From Candidatus Omnitrophota bacterium (GTDB lineage: Bacteria > Omnitrophota > Gorgyraeia > Gygaellales > Profunditerraquicolaceae), in assembly GCA_018818365.1 (NCBI GenBank), contig JAHISH010000292.1, positions 1 through 7,715 of the forward strand: 7,715 nt of DNA, written 5' to 3'. The notes beneath the pieces were generated by a model that was given only the letters and a program-made list of their open reading frames with translations, was not told where the DNA came from and did no database searches. Below, piece by piece: positions 1-5,802 of the stretch. Position 1 is the stretch's first letter. The number at the start of each line of letters is the position of its first letter. The position numbers and the translations under genes were made by a program.

Positions 1-1457
1 CGGCGCACTTCTTTCTCCCCATACTCCGCGCATTTAGCGATAATATCCTCTACCACCGCGGGGTTATTCTCCTCAAATACCACCTCCGCCAAAGCGCGCG
101 CCGTACGATACGCCTGCGTACCGTACTTCCCCTCGATTTCCGCAAGGGCTAGCGCCCGCTCGCGCGGGTCATAAAACGGCAACAACTTATAGCGCTTAGG
201 GCTGCGCTTGTCATAGGGCTTTCCCCCCAACTCATCGTAACTAACCTCGATTAATTTCTCACGCCGCAGTTCCTGCATACCTTTATGGATGACATCTTCG
301 CCCACTCCTCCGAACTGACGGGCAAGATTAGCCACGCTGCGGGACCAGAACGGTTTGGTATCGCTTATCTCGGTATTAGCCAGGTTTATCAGCAGGCAGA
401 ACTTTGCCCGCAGAGACAACTTTCTGTTCCAACCAAAGTCAAAATAATCATTGGGAAGATTAAAGTATGCAGGGACTGTTTCCGCAGGAGACGGAACACC
501 CGGACTTCCGATAGGCCGGGGTGCCTCCTCCAGCAAGGTTATGGTTGCCTCTTTTGCATAGCGAGGCTCGAATTTTATCAGTTTATATTTTTTCTCCAGC
601 TTGCGCAGCACTTTAATGATCTGCCTACGGTAATCCGTATCCGTCCAGCCGTCATAGATGCCCAAGTGCTGGGCCAGAGTATCGTAGAACAGAGTTAAAA
701 TAGAACCTGTCCCCTCCTTTTGGAGACTTCCCCTATTTTCTTTACTATACGTCCAAAGCAGATATAAATAGACATCAAACGCGCGCTGGTCCTGTTCTTT
801 AACCAACCGCGGCCCAAGCGCAGGATTCTCCAGGAACTCCCGCTCAAGCGTCACTGCCGGCCCGGTTGAGTCAAGGTATGCATCGACGGCTTCATCGAGC
901 TTGATGGTCTTAAGATAACTCAACATCTCTTCTGCCAGTCCGGGTGAATTAACCAGAACGTCTGTTTCGATACTGTTATCGAAGGCAGATTCGGTCCAGT
1001 TGGTGCTTCCTAATATGACTATTTGCTTATCGATAATAACGCACTTGGCGTGGGTGTATCTGGCCGGCTCATCGTAATAGACTTTTATCCCGGCGTCCTT
1101 GAGACGCTTATAGGCCCTTGTGCTCTTAATTTTAGTCTCCCAAGAAAGGACTGTCCCCACAAAATCCACATTCTGATCCAAGACAACTTCCACCTCTGCT
1201 CCTCTTTTCTTTGCTTCGATAAGTGCGCCGATAAGCTGGTTAGGCTTTGAATTCTCCCGCGCTACCGATGACTCAACGGTAAACATGGCCACGTTGATTG
1301 ACTGCTCGGCGCGGCCGATCGCCTCCAGCACCGCGGGAAAGTATTTCTTGCCGCTGATATCGCTGACCTCCGCCGGATAAGCAAACGCCCTTACGGTGAA
1401 GCCGAAGATTACAAGGACGAGTATGGCTGCTGTTAGGCGGTTTCGCACGATCGACAT
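1..1457 (-). CDS. Exported phospholipase D-like (single HKD) protein with winged-helix-like segments, 3' end cut by window edge
   Basis: The frame is open for 485 codons from an ATG at 1457 to the window edge, so the C-terminus is missing. Residues 1-26 look like a signal peptide (basic MSIVRNR, hydrophobic core, AFA before the likely cut), implying export. Residues about 40-170 form one phospholipase D-fold half: the HKD motif is H136, K138 and D143 in YTHAKCVIID, followed by GSTNW. Single-HKD enzymes of the Nuc type usually dimerise to build the active site and cleave phosphodiesters in lipid or nucleic acid; which one applies here is not visible. Residues about 223-310 and 346-427 each look like a winged helix (for example WSRSVANLARQF, then a second helix and a strand pair), which is inference from pattern. 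An in-frame GTG at 1481 is an alternative start; neither start has a clear ribosome binding site. Residues 239-254 are encoded by a REP-like palindrome. The PLD assignment is firm; the substrate is unknown. Confidence 0.85.
   Translation of the reverse strand, partial: MSIVRNRLTAAILVLVIFGFTVRAFAYPAEVSDISGKKYFPAVLEAIGRAEQSINVAMFTVESSVARENSKPNQLIGALIEAKKRGAEVEVVLDQNVDFVGTVLSWETKIKSTRAYKRLKDAGIKVYYDEPARYTHAKCVIIDKQIVILGSTNWTESAFDNSIETDVLVNSPGLAEEMLSYLKTIKLDEAVDAYLDSTGPAVTLEREFLENPALGPRLVKEQDQRAFDVYLYLLWTYSKENRGSLQKEGTGSILTLFYDTLAQHLGIYDGWTDTDYRRQIIKVLRKLEKKYKLIKFEPRYAKEATITLLEEAPRPIGSPGVPSPAETVPAYFNLPNDYFDFGWNRKLSLRAKFCLLINLANTEISDTKPFWSRSVANLARQFGGVGEDVIHKGMQELRREKLIEVSYDELGGKPYDKRSPKRYKLLPFYDPRERALALAEIEGKYGTQAYRTARALAEVVFEENNPAVVEDIIAKCAEYGEKEVR
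693..740. repeat. REP-like imperfect palindrome inside the PLD-like gene
   Basis: The 7-base arms aaaatag (697-703) and ctatttt (733-739) are perfectly complementary, and the centre folds as ctcc-tttt-ggag (714-725). The left half contains tagaacctgtcccc. From memory, motifs ending in tgtcccc of this kind are common as REP-type palindromes near Y1/REP-associated tyrosine transposases in environmental bacterial genomes; no such transposase is in this window. The element is in frame and codes for residues 239-254 of the PLD-like protein, a low-complexity stretch rich in G, K, E and S between two helical segments. It is probably a tolerated insertion in a loop. Confidence 0.5.
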
Positions 1458-1547
1458 AGTGGCACTACATAATTGTTTCACAACCCAAAGTGCCAAAGGA
1501 AGTTAAATAGAACGGTCATTGTTGCTCTTAGGGAGCGGACAAATACA

Positions 1548-1856
1548 TCATGCTTGTGATTTCTTTACGAAAAAATTAATTATTGCAGCAATAATTGCTA
1601 TTGGAATATTGGCAAATAAAGTATAGATAAAAGCCATAATAATTAATATACCAAACCCTTCTCTATTATTAATTTTCAATGCAATAAGAATACATACAAA
1701 AATAACAGAATCAATAATTAAGAACTGTGATAATGCCTTCTTGCTCTGTTCTTTCCCAGTGCCCTTAAGAGTAATGCCTTGCGCAAAAAACATAATTCCC
1801 ATCAGAAAGCAAACGATTAAAACACCGCCTAAAATCAATTGAACAAGAAGCCCCAT
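1548..1856 (-). CDS. Small membrane protein of unknown function, 102 aa
   Basis: I do not recognise the family. The protein is almost entirely hydrophobic, with probable transmembrane helices at residues 4-26, 44-61 and 67-97 (the last could be one or two passes), and a short polar loop at 31-42 (KGTGKEQSKK). The start is supported by a strong Shine-Dalgarno, AAGGAGGAG, ending two bases before the ATG. The stop TGA lies about 90 bp before the PLD-like gene start on the same strand. The coding sequence is visibly richer in A and T than serS or rtcB, and it sits in a patch of gene remnants beside a tRNA gene, which suggests recent acquisition. It is probably an inner-membrane protein; nothing indicates a catalytic role. 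Confidence 0.75.
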   Translation of the reverse strand: MGLLVQLILGGVLIVCFLMGIMFFAQGITLKGTGKEQSKKALSQFLIIDSVIFVCILIALKINNREGFGILIIMAFIYTLFANIPIAIIAAIINFFVKKSQA

Positions 1857-1934
1857 TTCTCCTCCTTCTTAAAATTCTCGGATGACCTTACCCATAACTT
1901 TCTACACCTTCACCCTTCAAGATACTTTATTTAA

Positions 1935-2166
1935 TTACCCTCCACTCAACTGGTCATGAAACAATTCTTTACCCTGATAAACTAGCGGTGTTAAAAACAA
2001 CTCCCTTTCTTCACGTTTATTCCACTTCTTGTATATAATATTCGATTTGTCGTTTTATAATAACCGCGAATTGATGCCCACAGGAACAAATTATTTGATG
2101 CTTCTCGCCATCCATAAAATCCCACTCATCCTTTGGCTTAATGACGTCGTTACATTGTAGGACCGA
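1935..2166 (-). pseudogene. Remnant of a small zinc-ribbon-like gene, lacking its 5' end and frameshifted
   Basis: Reading leftwards from 2166, an open stretch of 49 codons ends at a TAA at 2017-2019. It reads as protein: CNDVIKPKDEW, then IICSCGHQF, with cysteines at residues 5, 27 and 29 spaced like part of a zinc ribbon. A second stretch in the next frame (its own stop at 1935-1937) runs from about 2051 and continues with protein-like sequence, including KKWNKREERELFLTP. The upstream side has a TGA at 2167-2169 and no ATG, GTG or TTG giving a full protein; a REP-like palindrome begins about ten bases further on. The simplest reading is one small gene whose N-terminus was lost at the repeat and which later suffered a frameshift near 2020-2050. 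Two overlapping short genes are possible, but the second lacks a normal start codon. The function of the original protein is unknown. Confidence 0.45.
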
Positions 2167-2176
2167 TCAGCGATCA

Positions 2177-2230
2177 GGGGACACAATACTTAATTCCCGA
2201 TCCGGGGAGCGAATTATGTAATGTGTCCCC
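2177..2230. repeat. REP-like palindrome with GGGGACAC ends
   Basis: Arms at 2177-2196 and 2211-2230 are complementary at 18 of 20 positions, starting with ggggacac and ending with gtgtcccc, around a 14-base GC-rich centre. From memory, palindromes of this type (ggggacac...ttaattc) recur in environmental genomes carrying Y1 REP-associated transposases. The rightward flank carries a second, partial match to the centre (ttcgctcccga at 2250-2260) and a 12-base perfect palindrome, ctattcgaatag, at 2238-2249, so the element may be a composite of about 90 bp. It borders the broken zinc-ribbon gene on one side and the serine tRNA on the other. Confidence 0.65.
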
Positions 2231-2308
2231 GGAACTCCTATTCGAATAGTTCGCTCCCGATTGGCTTAGGCTGGTTTATCGTAGGGCAGTTTCTTCGTAG
2301 AATCAAAA

Positions 2309-2395
2309 CGGTGGGGCTGGGATTCGAACCCAGGGTGGACTTACGCCCACAACAGTTTTCAAGACTGCCGCTTTCGACCGCTCAGCCACCCCACC
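2309..2395 (-). tRNA. tRNA-Ser (anticodon UGA)
   Basis: This 87-nt class II tRNA has a perfect 7-bp acceptor stem (GGTGGGG with CCCCACC), a D arm of GCTGAGCGGTCGAAAGC type, an anticodon stem GCAGT/ACTGT around the loop CTTGAAA with anticodon TGA at 2361-2359, a long variable arm (GTGGGC-GTAA-GTCCAC) and a T arm CTGGG-TTCGAAT-CCCAG. The long variable arm and the discriminator base G (position 2309) are serine identity features. The 3' CCA is not encoded; TTTT follows directly, so CCA must be added by a nucleotidyltransferase. A possible -10 hexamer TATAGA lies at 2411-2406, ten bases upstream, without a convincing -35. It reads UCA and other UCN codons and is charged by the SerS encoded upstream. 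Confidence 0.97.
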
Positions 2396-2497
2396 TAAAT
2401 TTCCATCTATAACTTCAGGAAATTCGTCCTATGCATTTCTCATAAGATTAATTGATGCGCAGGACAGATAACTTCCCCATTACCAAAAACCTTAGGG

Positions 2498-2538
2498 GGC
2501 AGGAAACTTGGCTTCCAATGACAACAGTTTTTCCTGCC
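2498..2538 (-). terminator. Hairpin, possible terminator of the serS cluster
   Basis: Arms ggcaggaaact (2498-2508) and agtttttcctgcc (2526-2538) pair over about eleven bases with a small bulge, around a 17-base loop. On the minus strand the stem is followed, after cccctaagg, by TTTTTGG, a displaced and short T run. It lies about 170 bp past the last gene of the cluster and about 100 bp before the tRNA, so a terminator role is plausible. The poor T-run placement means it could equally be another palindromic repeat. Confidence 0.35.
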
Positions 2539-2606
2539 TCTTAGCCTCTCATTAAAAAATCTTTATATAGGTATCGGTAGGACTCCGCTCGCGTACGCTC
2601 GCTCCG

Positions 2607-2699
2607 CAAGACTGCCGCTTTTTGAGCACACATAAACGCCGTCAGGCGTATACAGCGAAATCCCGCACAAGCGGGACCAACCGCTTTCGCCACCCCCCC
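2607..2699 (-). pseudogene. Degenerate, interrupted copy of the tRNA-Ser 5' half
   Basis: On the minus strand the stretch starts with a G-rich acceptor-like GGGGGGGTGG and GAAAGCGG, which matches the tRNA at 2309-2395 once nine D-arm bases are removed. After about 58 unrelated bases it resumes with AAAGCGGCAGTCTTG, identical over 15 bases to the tRNA anticodon-arm 5' half (2374-2360). The GAAAGCGG segment occurs on both sides of the insert. The insert holds two perfect hairpins, tcccgc-acaa-gcggga (2661-2676) and acgcc-gtca-ggcgt (2636-2649). The anticodon 3' side, variable arm and T arm are missing, so it cannot make a tRNA. It looks like a duplicated tRNA copy that decayed after insertion of a small palindromic element. 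Confidence 0.55.
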
Positions 2700-2705
2700 T
2701 ATATC

Positions 2706-3413
2706 TTAATTTAAGAAAAGCTGTTTGAAGACTGCGTAAAAGATGCTACCCGCATTCTGAAGGGCTATATTAAAAAAACGCACAAAGGAGAATTCCTTGA
2801 ATATGAAATTTAGACATAATCCCAGGATGGATACATTCACCACATACACAAACGAGAATCCGAAAATGTAATTTCCTTTCAGGAAATCGCTCTTCTTCCC
2901 GCGGATAGTCTTTGCGCAGAATACCAGGTGCAGCATAGTACTAAACCCTACCAAGAACATCATACTCTCAATAAGCCAACGCGCATTGATAAAAAGAGAG
3001 AAAAAACCGAAGAAGGCGAATAATAGAATGGTATAGGTGGGCAGTAGATACGGCGCGAATTTCACCAGCGGCTTGAAAAAGGTAAAGATGAATTCTATCA
3101 CCCGATGCCCTTTGGCATAGATGATCGCAGGCTCCCATATAAAAAGATAAATAAGCAAGAACGCAATTACCCCGCCCCAGAAGTAATCCTGGAGCGCGCG
3201 CTCAATAAGAGCGCTTTCATGCATGAATGAAGTCGAGAACGCATAGACAAAGGGCAGGAAACAAAGCCCGAATATCAGCTTGATTATACCGAAGGCTTTT
3301 TGATACCATCCCGAGAATCGGTCGAAGAATCCGGATTCCGGAGGAGGCGATTGATCGTCTTGTTCTTCTGCTTTAAAGAGTGCGTCGAAATCAGGAGATT
3401 TTCTCTTGGCCAT
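2706..3413 (-). CDS. Multi-pass membrane protein of unknown function, 235 aa
   Basis: I do not recognise the family. A polar, acidic, proline-containing N-terminal region (residues 1-35, probably cytoplasmic, with [14 protein letters not shown]) precedes five likely transmembrane helices at about residues 42-62, 78-99, 119-142, 146-167 and 182-205, and perhaps an amphipathic or sixth helix at 212-233. Short basic loops (KGHR, KTIRGKK) separate them. No catalytic motif is visible. The ATG at 3413 lies inside the end of serS, giving a 23-bp overlap in another frame, so translation is probably coupled to serS; I see no strong ribosome binding site. It is the last gene of the cluster. The pairing with the DUF1189-like membrane gene on the other side of serS suggests the two may act together, but nothing in the sequence proves it. 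Confidence 0.8.
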   Translation of the reverse strand: MAKRKSPDFDALFKAEEQDDQSPPPESGFFDRFSGWYQKAFGIIKLIFGLCFLPFVYAFSTSFMHESALIERALQDYFWGGVIAFLLIYLFIWEPAIIYAKGHRVIEFIFTFFKPLVKFAPYLLPTYTILLFAFFGFFSLFINARWLIESMMFLVGFSTMLHLVFCAKTIRGKKSDFLKGNYIFGFSFVYVVNVSILGLCLNFIFKEFSFVRFFNIALQNAGSIFYAVFKQLFLN

Positions 3414-4665
3414 GTAAGTAGGGTTGTAGTACCTTAGGAATAGCGATAGAGCCGTCCTTCTGCTGATAGTTCTCTAAGAGGGCAATCACGGTGCGGGCTA
3501 ACGCCACCCCTGAGCCGTTAAGGGTATGGAGGAACTCGGTGGATTTTTTTCCGTCTTTCTCGCGCCTGAACTTGATATTGGCGCGGCGTGCCTGAAAGCT
3601 CTCGAAATTACTGCAGCTGGATACCTCAAGCCACTTATCAATACCGGAAGCATAGGCCTCAATATCATAGCATTTACTGGCGGCAAAACTTAAGTCTTGC
3701 GTAGAAAGCATCACCACCCGATAGGGAAGTTCCAATGCCTGAAGGATAGCTTCGGCATTCGAGAGCAGGCGCTCCAATTCGTCGTACGAAGATTCGGGAG
3801 TAACGAACTTCACCATCTCTACTTTATCGAATTGATGCACGCGGGTAAGGCCTTTGGTATCTTTTCCGTAGGAGCCGGCCTCTCTTCTGAAACAGGCAGT
3901 ATACGCGGCATAATAAATAGGCAGGTCCTTTTCGTTTAAGATCTCATCGCGGAAGATATTGGTCACCGGCACTTCTGCGGTAGGAATAAGGAAAAGGTCG
4001 TCGTCTTTCAGACGGTACATATCCTCTTCCAGCTTCGGGAGCTGTCCGGTGCCGGTCATCGACGCGCGGTTCACCAGAAACGGCGGAAATATCTCGGTGT
4101 ATCCGTGTTTGGTGGTATGCACATCCAGCATAAAGTTATAGAGCGCGCGTTCCAATTTTGCGCCCCAACCTTTAAAGAGAATGAAATTAGAGCCGGTGAT
4201 CTTGGTAGCACGGGGCAAATCTATGATATCCAGACGCTGACAGAGCTCTACGTGCGGCGCGGGCTTAAAATCAAAGACACGAGGCTGGCCCCAGGTGCGT
4301 ACTATTTTATTCTGGGACGCATCTCCGCGCGGTAAAGACGCATGTGGGATATTGGGAAAAGAAAGAAGCGCTTTTTGTACGATAGCCTCCTCTTCTCTTA
4401 CCTTTACTTCCAACGCATCGATATCCTGCGCGATCTGTTTCATCGAAGAGATCTTTTCTTTGACGTCTTTCTTCTCCTTAAGCAGTGCGCTGATCTCATC
4501 ATTCGCCTTATTCTTACGGCCGCGCAATTCTTCAAGCTCAGAGAGCGCCTGGCGGCGTTTCTCTTCGCTCTTTAAGACCGCGTCAAGGTCAAGCGAGAGG
4601 TTGCGGTCCTTAAGCGCCTGTCGGACCACATCGGGATTATCTCTGATGAAACGGATATCTAACAT
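3391..4665 (-). CDS. serS: Seryl-tRNA synthetase
   Basis: This cytoplasmic class II aminoacyl-tRNA synthetase joins serine to tRNA-Ser through seryl-adenylate (and also charges tRNA-Sec where present). At 424 aa it has the usual bacterial length. The N-terminus [14 protein letters not shown] is typical, followed by the long antiparallel coiled-coil arm (residues about 28-100, rich in K, E, L) that grips the long variable arm of serine tRNAs. The catalytic core shows motif 1 (about 170-200, with [10 protein letters not shown]), the serine-binding TAE loop (229-231), motif 2 with FRREAG (259-264) and HQFDKVEM, and motif 3 with [17 protein letters not shown] (383-399), ending in IPKVLQPYL. All class II signature residues are present. 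The ATG is 13 bp after the upstream membrane gene; a weak AGCAGG precedes it. Its cognate tRNA-Ser(UGA) lies about 1 kb downstream on the same strand. Confidence 0.97.
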   Translation of the reverse strand: MLDIRFIRDNPDVVRQALKDRNLSLDLDAVLKSEEKRRQALSELEELRGRKNKANDEISALLKEKKDVKEKISSMKQIAQDIDALEVKVREEEAIVQKALLSFPNIPHASLPRGDASQNKIVRTWGQPRVFDFKPAPHVELCQRLDIIDLPRATKITGSNFILFKGWGAKLERALYNFMLDVHTTKHGYTEIFPPFLVNRASMTGTGQLPKLEEDMYRLKDDDLFLIPTAEVPVTNIFRDEILNEKDLPIYYAAYTACFRREAGSYGKDTKGLTRVHQFDKVEMVKFVTPESSYDELERLLSNAEAILQALELPYRVVMLSTQDLSFAASKCYDIEAYASGIDKWLEVSSCSNFESFQARRANIKFRREKDGKKSTEFLHTLNGSGVALARTVIALLENYQQKDGSIAIPKVLQPYLHGQEKIS

Positions 4666-4678
4666 AGATGCCTGCTAT

Positions 4679-5584
4679 TTAAGGAGCCACTCCCGTAGGA
4701 GCGCTGCTCTTGCATTGTTTAACGGCTAACGAAAGATAGACCGTGTAAATGATCATGTACTGAAAGAACAATAATACCGGGAGAATGCCGTTACGGTCTC
4801 CGCCGAAGATCACGATCGCCAAAGTCGATATTGCGGTCGGCAATGTCATCGCGTAGATCCCGATATTAATAAGCTGACGATAGGCAAGCCCTGTCTTATT
4901 GATATTATTCATTAATATCGATATCGGGCTAAAGAAGAGCACCTGCACGATCCTGCCGACAAGGGTAAGGCCAAAAACAAATAACAGTAAAAAAGGAGCA
5001 AGAACCAATCCTGCGGTCCTGCCGAACTTAAGCACATTGGCTCTGGTGGCGCTAAATACTTTTTCTCCGAATATGATATTGAGCAGCTCTCCTTTATCCT
5101 CATCTCCGGGCTGTATAATTATCGGAGAAATGCGCAGCTTTGCTAAATCAAATTCATTGGTCTCTGCGCTGCTTGCCTTGGAGCGGGTAGTCTTGATCAG
5201 AAATTTATCTTTGGTCAGGAGCATGCCGTTTTCATAGTCCGTCAATGCGGTGATCGTGCCGGTCGTATCCAGGATGAATACATACTCTTTCTTATCGATA
5301 ACGAGGGGCTGCGGCGCTTCGGAATTAACCTTGCCCTCATCGATCACGATCTCCGGAAGCTCTATTAAGAATGTCTCCTGCGGATTCATGAATATCTCAT
5401 CGGTAAATTTCAGGAAGGTACTCTTGAATTGAAAGAGATACCGTGTGGAGAGTAGAAGCGAGACAATAAGAACCAGGAATAACAGGTACAGGAAACTCTT
5501 CCCCAGCGATTGCGCCGCGATCTGCGGATAGAAACGAGGGTTGATGCTATTTATAATTCCTTTGAAACCTGCGGTATCGCTCAT
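4679..5584 (-). CDS. DUF1189-like membrane protein, 301 aa
   Basis: The N-terminal INPRFYPQIAAQSLGKSFLYLLFL and overall layout resemble the DUF1189 family of integral membrane proteins, whose function is unknown; the match is from memory. One helix at residues 29-50 is followed by a soluble, probably extracytoplasmic domain (51-188, with FILDTTGTITALTDYENGMLLTKDKFLI), then three helices at about 191-216, 236-260 and 265-288. The ATG at 5584 is chosen because AAGGAGA ends six bases before it. An in-frame ATG at 5632 would add 16 residues (MRPPRRYKGIRLRRNI), but those bases belong to the repeat derived from the rtcB 3' end, so that start is unlikely. The last residues, SSAPTGVAP, are encoded by a small palindromic element. 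It lies between rtcB (184 bp gap filled by repeats) and serS (13 bp gap), and is probably co-transcribed with serS. Confidence 0.75.
   Translation of the reverse strand: MSDTAGFKGIINSINPRFYPQIAAQSLGKSFLYLLFLVLIVSLLLSTRYLFQFKSTFLKFTDEIFMNPQETFLIELPEIVIDEGKVNSEAPQPLVIDKKEYVFILDTTGTITALTDYENGMLLTKDKFLIKTTRSKASSAETNEFDLAKLRISPIIIQPGDEDKGELLNIIFGEKVFSATRANVLKFGRTAGLVLAPFLLLFVFGLTLVGRIVQVLFFSPISILMNNINKTGLAYRQLINIGIYAMTLPTAISTLAIVIFGGDRNGILPVLLFFQYMIIYTVYLSLAVKQCKSSAPTGVAP
4683..4701. repeat. Small GGAG/CTCC palindromic element at a gene 3' end
   Basis: The pattern ggag-cca-ctcc-cgta-ggag allows two mutually exclusive hairpins: 4683-4686 or 4698-4701 can pair with ctcc at 4690-4693. Adjacent gcgct and agcc weakly extend the larger stem. 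It encodes the last residues of the DUF1189-like protein (SAPTGVAP) and ends at its stop codon, just before serS. The composition suggests a small dispersed repeat that was fused into the reading frame. Copies elsewhere cannot be seen from this window. Confidence 0.35.
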
Positions 5585-5605
5585 AATATTTCTCCTTAAT
5601 CTTAT

Positions 5606-5802
5606 CCCTTTATAACGCCTAGGGGGTCTCATCCTCGCTTATTCTTAACTTACTAGAACCGAACTCGCTCGCAAGGATTTCGGCCTTAACCTTTTATAAC
5701 ACCCAGAGTCCTCATCCTCGCTTATTCTTAACTTACTAAAACCGAACTCGCTCGCAAGGATTTCGGCCTTAACCCTTTATAACGCCTAGGGGCCTCATCC
5801 TA
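5606..5802. repeat. Two and a part tandem ~83-bp units that include the 3' end of rtcB
   Basis: Unit A is about 5606-5688 and unit B about 5689-5771; the matching start of a third unit (5772-5802) is the end of rtcB itself. The spacing is 84 and 83 bp. Each unit joins about 30 bp resembling the last codons of rtcB (RMRPLGVIKG then stop) to about 53 bp of other sequence containing ctcgctcgcaagg. The 53-bp part differs at one position between A and B. In B the rtcB-like part still reads RMRTLGVIKG-stop, with three silent changes and one replacement (P to T). In A an extra C shifts the frame. Read in another frame, both units begin KAEILASEF and share SKLRISEDE. A weak stem (ccgaa/ttcgg) before TTTT in each unit on the minus strand could influence transcription beyond rtcB. 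Confidence 0.9.

Noticed and set aside
285..698. A 137-codon plus-strand open frame
   Set aside because: It lies wholly antisense to the PLD-like gene, whose minus-strand frame shows a signal peptide and an HKD motif; the plus-strand product has no recognisable features.
1501..1547. Third REP-like element between the PLD-like gene and the small membrane gene
   Set aside because: Only gttaaatagaac resembles the palindrome at 693-740; no complementary arm is present.
2581..2606. GC-rich gctcgcgtacgctcgc as a hairpin or operator
   Set aside because: Only the central gcgtacgc is palindromic; the outer parts are not complementary.
2607..2699. Attachment site of an integrated element
   Set aside because: Attachment duplications normally copy the tRNA 3' end; this copy resembles the 5' half and lies on the 5' side of the intact tRNA.
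4295..4729. A 144-codon plus-strand open frame with many serines
   Set aside because: It is the mirror of the serS coiled-coil region; its serine, phenylalanine and leucine richness is what antisense of K/E-rich codons yields.
5585..5632. Upstream start adding 16 residues to the DUF1189-like protein
   Set aside because: These codons come from the rtcB-derived repeat, and a good ribosome binding site directly precedes the internal ATG at 5584.
5606..5802. Possible CRISPR array
   Set aside because: Units are about 83 bp, directly abutting, with no unique spacers, and include a gene end.
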